Of a stretch of DNA of 64,000 nucleotides, positions 34,961-42,477 are shown in pieces. The position numbers and the translations under genes were made by a program. The stretch comes from Chloroflexota bacterium (GTDB lineage: Bacteria > Chloroflexota > UBA11872): positions 62,001 through 126,000 of the forward strand of contig JAJDVX010000037.1 of NCBI GenBank assembly GCA_022825895.1. The letters are read 5' to 3'. The stretch's first letter is position 1; each line of letters opens with the position of its first letter. The notes beneath the pieces were generated by a model that was given only the letters and a program-made list of their open reading frames with translations, ran no database searches and had not been told where the DNA came from.

Positions 34961-35329
34961 ATGTCCGCGACGACGATTGACGCTCGCATTACGCGACTTG
35001 AGCAGCGCGCTCATTCGGACGACGACACGATGAACAGCGTCCTGCACATCTTGGAACGCATGGATCAGCGCCTCGCGACGCTCGAATCCAGGGTCGCAAC
35101 GCTCGAATCAAACGTTGCAACGCTCGAATCAAACGTCGAAACGCTTGCATCTAGCGTCGCAACGCTCGTGTCTACCGTTGCAACGCTCGTGTCTACCGTT
35201 GCAGCGCTCGAATCAAGGGTTACAACGCTCGAATCAGGGGTTGCAACACTCACGGCAGACATGGTCACCGTCAAGGCCACAACCGCCGACACCAACGAGC
35301 GTATACGGGTGCGCGGGTTCAACCAGTAG
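34961..35329 (+). CDS. Heptad-repeat coiled-coil protein
   Basis: 122 residues. The central ~70 residues consist of repeats of the heptad (V)ATLESN / VSTLVAT type, with Leu and Val in the a/d positions and a 21-bp periodic DNA repeat beneath. The whole protein should form a long parallel coiled coil; no membrane helix or signal is present. Comparable short Leu/Val heptad proteins occur as hypothetical genes in many bacteria. No partner is identifiable next to it. Confidence 0.6.
   Translation: MSATTIDARITRLEQRAHSDDDTMNSVLHILERMDQRLATLESRVATLESNVATLESNVETLASSVATLVSTVATLVSTVAALESRVTTLESGVATLTADMVTVKATTADTNERIRVRGFNQ
35085..35255 (+). repeat. 21-bp tandem repeat coding for heptads
   Basis: A near-perfect 21-bp unit containing (G)CAACGCTCG occurs about eight times in tandem within the coiled-coil gene. 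The periodic unit codes for one heptad, so copy number changes would lengthen or shorten the coiled coil in whole turns. Confidence 0.75.
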
Positions 35330-35361
35330 CGGCCATCCCGACTCGCGGCGTTTCGGCGGCT

Positions 35362-36315
35362 CTATCCAGTTACCTGGCCCGCCTGCTCCTCCAACTCCTC
35401 CAACTCCGCCACCCGCTCAAGCGCCTCGGCCCAGATGTCGGCCGCAATAGCTGAGGTGGCTTCGCGGACGTTGGTTTCCATTTCGTAGGCCGAGGCGGCG
35501 CCAGTGAGGACCACGTCTATGTCGCCGTTGGCCAGCACGAAACGCATGTTCAGGTGGCGAAGGTCCACCTGGCGCTCGCGGCACCAGGCGTACCAATCGC
35601 GGGCGGCCTGGATGTCCTCGGGCGGGTACAGGTCGGTCAGGTTGGGCCGGACCTTCAGGGCGATCATCGGGTCGCCGTGCGCCAGCAGCCCTTGCAGTTG
35701 CGGCGAGCCCAGGATCACGCCCACGCCGTTGGCCTTGGCATGCCGGATCAGCGGTGCGGCCGTCTGGCGCACCAGGCTGTAGTCGGCGTAGGTCAGAATC
35801 GCGTCCACCCGGCCGGCGTCGATGGCCTGGCGGTGGAAGTCCAGGTCGCGCACGCCCAGGCCGATGGCGTCCAGGCGGCCCTCGTCGCGCAGGGCCTCCA
35901 GCGTGTCGAAGCCGTCGCCGGCGGCCATCACCGGGTCCATCGCGGGCGGGTCGTGGATCAGCACCAGGTCGAGCTTCTGGCGACCCAGCAGCCGCGAGCT
36001 GTCATCCAGCGACCATCGCAGGTCCTCCGCCGTGTAGCTGAACTGCCGGCTGGGATGGGAGCCGACCTTGGTGGAGATCAGCAGCTCTGGCAGGTCCATG
36101 CCCTCCATGGCCATGCCCAGGTTCTCCTGGCTGTTGCCGTAGAGCGGCGAGGTATCCAGGCAGCGCACCCCCAGGTCATACATGCGCTGCAGCGTGGCGC
36201 GCACCTCGGGAATGGTGATGGCGTGCACCATCCCGCCCATGTGCGCCGCCCCCAGGGCCAGGCGGGTCGGGTACAGGTTGGTTTGACCCAGGCGGCGTCG
36301 TTCCAGGGCGCTCAT
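35362..36315 (-). CDS. Aldo/keto reductase family protein
   Basis: 317 residues from the ATG at 36315. TIM-barrel AKR landmarks: RCLDTSPLYGNSQENLG (catalytic Asp and Tyr), LISTKVG (Lys) and LVLIHDP (His). The family reduces aldehydes and ketones of sugars or aromatic compounds with NADPH; the AKR branch is of the galactose/L-fucose dehydrogenase type in appearance. Its start lies 4 bp after the stop of the upstream Gfo/Idh/MocA gene (36320), so the two are co-transcribed on the minus strand. Confidence 0.87.
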   Translation of the reverse strand: MSALERRRLGQTNLYPTRLALGAAHMGGMVHAITIPEVRATLQRMYDLGVRCLDTSPLYGNSQENLGMAMEGMDLPELLISTKVGSHPSRQFSYTAEDLRWSLDDSSRLLGRQKLDLVLIHDPPAMDPVMAAGDGFDTLEALRDEGRLDAIGLGVRDLDFHRQAIDAGRVDAILTYADYSLVRQTAAPLIRHAKANGVGVILGSPQLQGLLAHGDPMIALKVRPNLTDLYPPEDIQAARDWYAWCRERQVDLRHLNMRFVLANGDIDVVLTGAASAYEMETNVREATSAIAADIWAEALERVAELEELEEQAGQVTG

Positions 36316-36319
36316 CGGG

Positions 36320-37369
36320 CTACACCCAGCCGTGCTGAATTTGCACGGGCTCGCCCGCGGCTTGCGAATTCCAGCTCTCGCCCGAGTCCAGCAGGACTTC
36401 GCTGCGGCTGAGCTCCGAGGTCTCGGCGGCCAGCAGGATTTCCATGATGTGTCGGCCGTACTCGCCAGGTACCGGGCTCTCAATGTCCTGCGCGATGGCC
36501 TCGGCAAAGCGTCCCCACTCCAGCCGCATGTTCTGCGGCCAGTAGTCGTACTCCACTTCGTCCCAGGTGTTGTTCTTGCCGATCCAGAGGCCGCGACCGG
36601 AGGCGCTGTGCGCGAACTTCAGGCTGCCGTTGGCGCAGATGACGTGCGTGTCGTGGATCGGTCCGCCGTCGGCAAAGCCCACCGACACCGCCACTCCCGC
36701 CAGCCCGTTCTTGTAGCGGATGAAGGCCGTGGCCGAGTCGTCACCTGCCTGGTAATGCGCCCGTGTGCCAATTGAGGCCGACACCGACGCGGCCTGCGAG
36801 CCCATGAACCACGTCACCCGGTCCACCACGTGCACCCCGTTGCTCAGCCACATGCCCCCGCCGTGATAGCGGCTGCGGTACTGCGGTCGCCGGCTGGCGT
36901 GGTTCCAGTTCTTGGACATGTAGCTCACGATGGTGATCAGGGGTCCCAGTTCGCCCGAGTCCAGGATCTCCTTCGCCTTGATGTTCACCGGCAGGAAGTG
37001 GTTGGTCAGGCCCACCATCAGCTTCACGCCGTTGGCGTGGGCTGCCGCGATCATCTCGTCGCACTGCTCCAGCGTCAGCGCCATCGGCTTCTCCACCAGT
37101 ACGTGCTTGCCGGCGTTCAGCGCGTCCACGCTCAGCCGGTGGTGCAGGTGGTGACCCAGCACCACGCCCACGGCGTCGATGTCGGGGTCCTCCAGCAGTT
37201 CGGTGTGCGACGCGTAGCCCCTGGCGACGTCGTAGGTATCCATGTACTCGGCGCGCGTCGACTCGATCAGGTCGGCGCAGGCCACGATCTCCACGTCGTC
37301 CAACTCGGCAATGCCCTGGGCGTGAGAACGGGCGATGCCGCCCAAGCCAATCATTCCAACTCGCAACAT
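36320..37369 (-). CDS. Gfo/Idh/MocA family oxidoreductase (3)
   Basis: 349 residues. Rossmann motif VGMIGLGGIARSHAQGI at the N-terminus, catalytic EKPMA near residue 98, and a HGGGMWLSNGVHVVD segment in the second domain that carries the substrate-contact His. It probably oxidises or reduces a cyclic polyol or sugar. Followed closely by the aldo/keto reductase gene, forming a two-gene unit suited to consecutive redox steps on one sugar-derived substrate (inferred). Confidence 0.9.
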   Translation of the reverse strand: MLRVGMIGLGGIARSHAQGIAELDDVEIVACADLIESTRAEYMDTYDVARGYASHTELLEDPDIDAVGVVLGHHLHHRLSVDALNAGKHVLVEKPMALTLEQCDEMIAAAHANGVKLMVGLTNHFLPVNIKAKEILDSGELGPLITIVSYMSKNWNHASRRPQYRSRYHGGGMWLSNGVHVVDRVTWFMGSQAASVSASIGTRAHYQAGDDSATAFIRYKNGLAGVAVSVGFADGGPIHDTHVICANGSLKFAHSASGRGLWIGKNNTWDEVEYDYWPQNMRLEWGRFAEAIAQDIESPVPGEYGRHIMEILLAAETSELSRSEVLLDSGESWNSQAAGEPVQIQHGWV

Positions 37370-37607
37370 CCTGGCGGGTACCTCGGCGAGCAGCCATGCG
37401 GACCGTGCCAGCCACGCGCATGGCCGTCAATTCCCGCGACTGGCGATTCCCTTTGCGCTCCGGCGAGCGGCTCCAAAAAAGGGACGTCGGACCCTCCACG
37501 AAGGCAGCTATGATCTGAGTGCGCGTCAAGCGGCCCAGCCGTGCGAAGGGTGGGACGCGCTTGGTACCGACGTGGCTGCGACCCGGAATCAGGGTCCAGC
37601 CGCCGAG

Positions 37608-38138
37608 ATGCCGGGTGATCGCCCGGCGTACGAAGGAATCAGGGACGTGACGGTTGACGCGCACCCAATCACACAGGACGAGTTGCGGTTCGAGTTGAAC
37701 CGGACGCAGGACGAGTTTCGGGCCGAGTTGGGCCGGACACAGGCGGAGTTCCGGGCTGAGGAGAGCCGGACGCGGGATGAGTTTCGGGCTGAACTGAGCC
37801 GGACACGGGAAGACTTTCTGGCCGGGCTGACCCAGACACGGGAAGAGATTCGAAGTGTCAGGGATGAGTTCCGCGCCGAGTTGAGCCAAACGCGGGAAGA
37901 ACTCCGCGCCGAGATGAGCCAGACGCGGGAAGAACTCCGGGCCGAGATGAGCCAGACGCGGGAAGACTTCCGCCTCGAAATGAAGCTGCTACGCACCGAG
38001 ATTGTGACCCACTACGCCACCAAGGCGGACCTGCACTCGCTTGAGTCGCGCCTGATCAGGTGGATGATCGGCTTGATGATCGGCTCGGTGGGTACCGCGG
38101 TCGCCATCGCCGTAGCCGCGGACCGGCTGTGGACGTAA
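37608..38138 (+). CDS. Coiled-coil protein with 11-residue repeats and a C-terminal membrane helix
   Basis: About 176 residues from the ATG at 37608, although the start is uncertain because several upstream codons are in frame. Residues about 20-115 are an 11-residue repeat of the form (S)(Q/R)TREELRAEM, which is a hendecad coiled coil (33-bp DNA unit). The C-terminus YATKADLHSLESRLIRWMIG is followed by one transmembrane helix, resembling the smaller DUF1640-like protein at 7267-7512. The product would be a membrane-anchored rod reaching into the cytoplasm. Confidence 0.6.
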   Translation: MPGDRPAYEGIRDVTVDAHPITQDELRFELNRTQDEFRAELGRTQAEFRAEESRTRDEFRAELSRTREDFLAGLTQTREEIRSVRDEFRAELSQTREELRAEMSQTREELRAEMSQTREDFRLEMKLLRTEIVTHYATKADLHSLESRLIRWMIGLMIGSVGTAVAIAVAADRLWT

Positions 38139-38288
38139 GTCGAATCTGAACACGGACGCACTGTGCGTCGATCGCCCGCACTCGGGTCCACATCGACTCA
38201 TTCAACTTCGCCCACGCTTGCCCGGGTCCTGCGTCCGCCTCCCGTGTGATTCGGGGTACTATTGACGACTGGCCGGTGGACTCAATCC

Positions 38289-38513
38289 GTGATCTCCAGG
38301 CGTCGCGTTATTCGCCTTGTGCCCGTGGTGCTGGGCGCTCTCGGTACAGGAGCCCTCGCTGCGTGCGAGGGCTCTGATGCCGATGCGCCGGGGCGGTACA
38401 GCTTCCCCAGGGTTGGCGATGGGCACCAGTACTACATTTCCGAGGAAGAGCGCGCCAAGCTGCAAGCGCAGGCCGCCGCTGGCTACACTCCGACTCCCCA
38501 AACCGGTAGCTAA
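38289..38513 (+). CDS. Small putative lipoprotein, copy A
   Basis: 74 residues from the GTG at 38289, chosen because VISRRRVIRL then aligns with MTSRRNILRL of the next gene; an upstream TTG at 38262 is a weaker alternative. It has an Arg-rich N-terminus and a hydrophobic stretch ending in a lipobox (ALAAC). Then come DAPGRYSFP and a conserved charged segment YYISEEERAKLQAQ. The mature domain is only about 45 residues. No family recognised; the neighbouring gene is a paralogue. Confidence 0.7.
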   Translation: MISRRRVIRLVPVVLGALGTGALAACEGSDADAPGRYSFPRVGDGHQYYISEEERAKLQAQAAAGYTPTPQTGS

Positions 38514-38531
38514 CGAGCCAAAGTCAGTCCA

Positions 38532-38768
38532 ATGACGTCACGTCGGAACATCCTGAGACTCGCGCCCGTCGCCCTGCTCGGGCTGACGGCCCTGGGCGCC
38601 TGCGGCAGCCGGGTTGACGCCCCCGGCGGCTACGCCTTCCCCAAGCAGCGCCCCAGCAGCGACGACTACATGAGTGAGGAAGAGCGCGAAAAGCTGCGCC
38701 AGCAAGCGCTCTCCAACCAGGCCGAACGCGAAAGCCAGCAGGCAACCCCCGCCGGCGGAGGCAGCTAG
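38532..38768 (+). CDS. Small putative lipoprotein, copy B (tandem paralogue)
   Basis: 78 residues from the ATG at 38532. A twin-arginine-like start (MTSRRNILRL) is followed by a lipobox LGAC near residue 24. The mature part DAPGGYAFP, then DDYMSEEEREKLRQQ, aligns with copy A through its whole length, with a Gln-rich tail. Two copies 18 bp apart point to recent tandem duplication and probably co-expression. The FP...EEER motif block is not a known family to me. Confidence 0.7.
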   Translation: MTSRRNILRLAPVALLGLTALGACGSRVDAPGGYAFPKQRPSSDDYMSEEEREKLRQQALSNQAERESQQATPAGGGS

Positions 38769-38784
38769 CCTCGTAGGCTTGCGC

Positions 38785-38806
38785 ACGCCGCTTGCGACGG
38801 CGGCGT
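38785..38806 (+). terminator. Weak hairpin after the lipoprotein pair
   Basis: ACGCCGC and GCGGCGT arms (7 bp) around an 8-nt loop, 17 bp past the stop of lipoprotein B. No U-tract, so only a possible terminator. Confidence 0.35.
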
Positions 38807-38826
38807 CCCCGGTCTGAGGTTGGCAA

Positions 38827-39597
38827 ATGGGAGTCCTGGATCAATTCAGTCTGAGCGGCAGAACCGCCCTGGTTACCGGCGGCGGAACCGGCATCGGCAA
38901 GGCGTTGGCAATCGGGTTTGCGGAGGCTGGGGCCGACGTGGCCGTTTGCGGGCGCACGCAGGCAACGCTGGACGAGGCGGCCGCCGCCATTGAAGCCACC
39001 GGCCAGCGCGCCCAGGCGCTGACGGCTGACGTGACGAAGGCGGATGAGGTCGATTCCCTGGTCGACCGGATCGTGGACGACTGGGGCCGGCTGGACATTG
39101 CCTGCAACAACGCCGGCGTGAACAACTGGGTGGACGCGGTCGGAATGTCGGAAGAGGACTGGGACTGGATTTACGACACCAACGTCAAAGGTGCCTTTCT
39201 CTGCTCGCAGGCGGAGGCTCGCGTGATGATTGCGGCGGGGCGCGGCTCGATCATCAACCTGGCGTCGATTTCGGCTCGGATCACGAACCGGCCGCAGCCG
39301 CAGTCGCACTACAACTCGTCCAAGGCCGCCTTGGTGCAGCTCTCCAAGTCCATGGCCGCCGAGTGGGCGCCGCACGGCGTGCGGGTCAACTCGCTGAGTC
39401 CCGGCTACACGCGCACCGAGATGGCCGACGCTCCGCGCACCCGCGAAGCCCAGCCGATCTGGAATCGCGACACGCCGCTGGGCCGCATGGCCGAGGTGGA
39501 TGAACTGCAGGGCGCGGCCGTTTTCCTGGCTTCCGACGCCGCCTCCTACGTCACGGGCCACGACCTGATCGTGGATGGCGGGTTCACGATCTGGTAG
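38827..39597 (+). CDS. Short-chain dehydrogenase/reductase (SDR family)
   Basis: 256 residues, normal classical SDR length. Cofactor motif TGGGTGIGKA (about residues 18-27), NNAG at about 96-99, catalytic YNSSK (Tyr near 158, Lys near 162) with preceding Ser, and a C-terminal VTGHDLIVDGGFTIW typical of glucose/gluconate-type dehydrogenases. It oxidises a secondary alcohol, probably of a sugar or sugar acid. Confidence 0.92.
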   Translation: MGVLDQFSLSGRTALVTGGGTGIGKALAIGFAEAGADVAVCGRTQATLDEAAAAIEATGQRAQALTADVTKADEVDSLVDRIVDDWGRLDIACNNAGVNNWVDAVGMSEEDWDWIYDTNVKGAFLCSQAEARVMIAAGRGSIINLASISARITNRPQPQSHYNSSKAALVQLSKSMAAEWAPHGVRVNSLSPGYTRTEMADAPRTREAQPIWNRDTPLGRMAEVDELQGAAVFLASDAASYVTGHDLIVDGGFTIW

Positions 39598-39613
39598 GTC
39601 CGAGTCTGCGGCG

Positions 39614-40777
39614 TCAGGTTCGGCGCAGGGGTTGACTTCGTCGATAGGTGGCGACCCGCCACAGCCACTCGGCCGGGCCGAATCGGAACCGTTGCATCCA
39701 GGCCAGCGACCACCACAGTTGCAACGTCCAGACGGCCAGGACAAAGAGCAGGAGGCCGGCCCGGTTTACGGAAAGATCGCTCAGCAGTAGCGTGAGAATC
39801 AGCACGCCCAGCACCGTCTGAGACAGATAGTTGGTCAGGGCCATGCGGCCGGCGGCGCGGAAGCGCTGTTTCAGGGCGCTGTCCAAGCCTCGATTCCAGA
39901 GAATGATCAGGCTCATATAACCCAGCGAGGCCGGAATCGTGCCCAGCGTATTGGGGACTTGCCCGATGAACGCCACGTCCCTGGAATAGTCGCCCAACGC
40001 GGTGATCAGGACGCCTATCGAGGCGAGCGGCAGGCCGACGCCAATGCCTACTCCCGCCACCACCCGATACGTCCTGGCCGACCAGGCCCCTTGCATGAAA
40101 CCCAGGCGGTAGAGCCCGGCGCCCATCAGGATCATGCCCAGGCCGCGCAGGAAATAGCCGAGGAGTGTCAATCCCAGCACGGCGCCGTTGAGTCCGGCGA
40201 AATCTACCTCGTCTCCCCGGGACGGTGTCCAAAAGCCGCTCAGCGCGACATCGGTTGCGTCGGTGATGGCTTGATTCACGAGCAGCACGGGAACGGAAAG
40301 CAGGAAGACCCCCGCGCCGACGCCGATCAGCCCAGGACCCGGAAGTTTCCGCAGGGAGATGAGGAACAGGGCCGATACGGCATAGACGATCAACACGTCG
40401 CCTTCCCACAGCAGGCTGTGCAGGATGCCGATGCCCAGCAGCAGAGCGTTTCGCCAGAGATTCAGCAGGACGGGGCGCCCGCCCCTGGCCTCGGCTCGTT
40501 CGATGAACAGCAGGATGCCGGCGCCGAAGAGCAGCGAAAAAATCCCCATAAATTTCTGGTCAACGAAGATCTCGCCGCCAATGCCCACGACCCAGTCCAA
40601 CCAGGACTCCGAACCGCCCGCGCTGAGATTCAGGTAGGGCATGCGTCCGAATCCGAAGTGCACGACGTTCATCAGCAGGATCCCCAGCACCGCCACGCCG
40701 CGAACCAGGTCGAGGCTCGTTATGCGCGCCGATTCCGCGACTGGCTCGGCTCTGGTTTGCTGACGTGTTATCGACAT
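39614..40777 (-). CDS. DUF418-family multi-pass membrane protein
   Basis: 387 residues. About nine hydrophobic helices. The N-terminus ITSLDLVRGVAVLGILLMNV and the LLFGAGILLFIERAEARG segment are characteristic of DUF418 proteins, which are related to membrane acyltransferases. Some members are annotated as permeases but no substrate is known. Convergent with the SDR gene, stops only 16 bp apart. Confidence 0.85.
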   Translation of the reverse strand: MSITRQQTRAEPVAESARITSLDLVRGVAVLGILLMNVVHFGFGRMPYLNLSAGGSESWLDWVVGIGGEIFVDQKFMGIFSLLFGAGILLFIERAEARGGRPVLLNLWRNALLLGIGILHSLLWEGDVLIVYAVSALFLISLRKLPGPGLIGVGAGVFLLSVPVLLVNQAITDATDVALSGFWTPSRGDEVDFAGLNGAVLGLTLLGYFLRGLGMILMGAGLYRLGFMQGAWSARTYRVVAGVGIGVGLPLASIGVLITALGDYSRDVAFIGQVPNTLGTIPASLGYMSLIILWNRGLDSALKQRFRAAGRMALTNYLSQTVLGVLILTLLLSDLSVNRAGLLLFVLAVWTLQLWWSLAWMQRFRFGPAEWLWRVATYRRSQPLRRT

Positions 40778-40873
40778 TGGTCAGGCTTTGCGCCTGAGTG
40801 TGTTGGCTGCGGCGGTCATGGCCGTGCCGTGGGTGGATTGGCGATCCGGGCGCGCAGCGGGGGATGAAGGGGG
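40778..40873. other. Left part of a 640-bp gene-free region
   Basis: Between the DUF418 gene and the DUF5069 gene (40778-41417) I see no convincing gene. It carries a perfect inverted repeat, a G-rich stretch (about 40930-41050) and the phased repeats described separately. Confidence 0.6.
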
Positions 40874-40926
40874 AACTGTCTCTCGCCAGCCCGACCCCAG
40901 AGGGGTCGGGCTGGCGAGAGACAGTT
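40874..40926. repeat. Perfect 25-bp inverted repeat with 3-nt loop
   Basis: Arms 40874-40898 and 40902-40926 are exactly complementary over 25 bp around AGA, followed by TTTTGG. Length and perfection exceed those of normal terminators and suggest a recently acquired palindromic element, although it could also stop transcription. Confidence 0.85.
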
Positions 40927-41196
40927 TTGGCGGATTTTGGGGGCGAGGGCGCGGTGGGGTGGGGGCGTGGGAAGGAGGAGGCGAGATAGCAGGCAGAAAA
41001 GGATGGGTGGCAGGCGGAGGAGGGGCATGTGAAGGAGAAGCTCCGAAGGGCGGGATATGGGTATGGGCACCTATTGTACACCGTATGATTACGCACGGCA
41101 AGGCGAGGGGCGACGGGGTTGTGGGTTACGGTGGTCCGAAGGGTTGTTGGGGGTTGGGGCGGTTTGGATTGCGGGGCGTCCGTGGGCCCGAGCAGG

Positions 41197-41335
41197 TGTA
41201 AACCGTTTTTTGGGCCAGGTGTCCAGTTTTTGCCCGGATGTGTCCCGTTTTCGGCCAAATATGTCCACTTTTCGGGCCAGATCACCCCAAATGTGTCCAC
41301 CTGGCACGCAAATGTGTCAACCCGGTCTGGACAAG
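41197..41335. repeat. 21-bp-phased TGTCC repeats (insertion-sequence-end-like)
   Basis: TGT(C/A)(C/A)-type units start at 41197, 41220, 41241, 41262, 41294 and 41315. Three of the intervals are exactly 21 bp. Three of the units continue as TTTT(T/C)G(G/C)(C/G)CC. IS21-type termini carry repeats like these as transposase sites, but no transposase gene or fragment is present. Confidence 0.6.
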
Positions 41336-41411
41336 GCGAGGAGTGAGCGGAGAGAAGTGAGAGATTAGAGCGGACCGGAGAGGGAAGGGGAGCGGCCGCG
41401 GATCGGAGGGG
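41333..41411. repeat. Dispersed repeat, copy 1 (second at 46351-46430)
   Basis: 30 bp (41333-41362) are identical to 46351-46380 inside the HIT gene, and similarity continues for roughly 45 bp. A purine-rich sequence with GAGTGAGCGGAGAGAAGTGA at its core. Confidence 0.7.
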
Positions 41412-41417
41412 TGGGGG

Positions 41418-41858
41418 TTATTGGCGGCCTCCCAGGGGGACGTCGCGGCCCTCGTCGAGGTCCAGGCGGTCGAACTGGCGGGTGACGTCGGTGCGGTGGG
41501 ACTGGCCGATGTCGGCCATGAATTGCCAGTAGCGCTCGCGCGCCGCGTCGTCGTCGGGCGTTCTGATCATCATCTCGCGGTTGAAGGCCATGATCTCGGT
41601 GGCCGACCGCGGCCGCATCCGCGCCTTGACCCAGGCCCAGACTTCCTCGTCGCTCTCTCTCGCGGCCACGGCGTCCACGAAGTCCTGCGGCTCGATCCCC
41701 AGGAACTCCAGCAGCATTCCGGAGAAGAAGGTGCGCGAAATGTAGTCCCCCAGCTTGCCGGCGATCTCGGCGCGCACCTTGTCGATCGCCCGCGGCAGAA
41801 ACACGATCCCATGCATCGACTCATACGGACTCCGCGGCACCCCATTCACCAGATCCAT
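41418..41858 (-). CDS. DUF5069 family protein
   Basis: 146 residues from the ATG at 41858. The family pattern is present: PRSPYESMHGIVFLPRAIDK near the N-terminus, FLGIEPQDFV in the centre and EEVWAWVKARM. The protein is small and helical; no activity is known. It lies between the phased repeats and the low-GC helicase region, reads toward the repeats, and has ordinary GC content, so it belongs to the host background rather than the island. Confidence 0.8.
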   Translation of the reverse strand: MDLVNGVPRSPYESMHGIVFLPRAIDKVRAEIAGKLGDYISRTFFSGMLLEFLGIEPQDFVDAVAARESDEEVWAWVKARMRPRSATEIMAFNREMMIRTPDDDAARERYWQFMADIGQSHRTDVTRQFDRLDLDEGRDVPLGGRQ

Positions 41859-42477
41859 TGCGTAGCTCCCTCCAAAGGCGACCCTTGCATCATGCGCCCT
41901 GAGCAGCACCCAGGGTCGGCGGCCGCCTCTCGACAGGGTAGCGAGGGGTGAGGCCATTTGGCCCGGCGTCCACCAAGCCCGGCATCCGCCGAGCCGTGCT
42001 CAAGGTCGCTTAGGCGTCGGGCGCTCGACATTCGACGGATTCTTCATGCGCAGCTGGGGCGACTGGATCACCGGCAGCCGCGAACTCGAAACCAGTGGCC
42101 CAAGAGAACCGCCAAATCGTCGGTGCCCTCGACGCCCTCCCACAGTCGACCGTCTACGGCAAAACCGAAGTGACCAATCTTTTCTTTGCTAGAAGCCTCC
42201 ACACCAGCGCTTCTTTCTACCTACTAGACAATTGTGCATCGCACTCTGGACAAGACTACAGCCGTTTCATTTGATCAAATCGACTTCGTCAACAGGGATT
42301 CACTTCGACGCCCAGTTCGCAGGGACTTTTCATGTAGATCTAAGTTAGAGTTAACAATCACGATTATTTCCTGCAACTTCACAGATCTCAGATAGATATC
42401 TAAATGTGGCTACTGCAGATGTCGTGGAGTCAAGGGTTGCTACGTTGCAAGCGACAACTCGAGGTTCTATAGATGAA
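41859..42477. other. Gene-free transition into the low-GC helicase region
   Basis: No gene supported. GC content drops sharply around 42170, marking the left edge of the low-GC island. One short forward frame (about 42086-42270) reads AQENRQIVGALDALPQSTVY and ends at a TGA; it may be a gene fragment, but it matches nothing I recognise. Confidence 0.5.

Noticed and set aside
40788..41201. Forward frame of 137 residues in the 640-bp gap
   Set aside because: Gly/Trp/Arg-rich with internal repeats of the 25-bp palindrome; no protein-like pattern.
42086..42270. Short forward frame reading AQENRQIVGALDALPQSTVY
   Set aside because: Looks protein-like but is too short, lacks a start site and resembles no family I can name.
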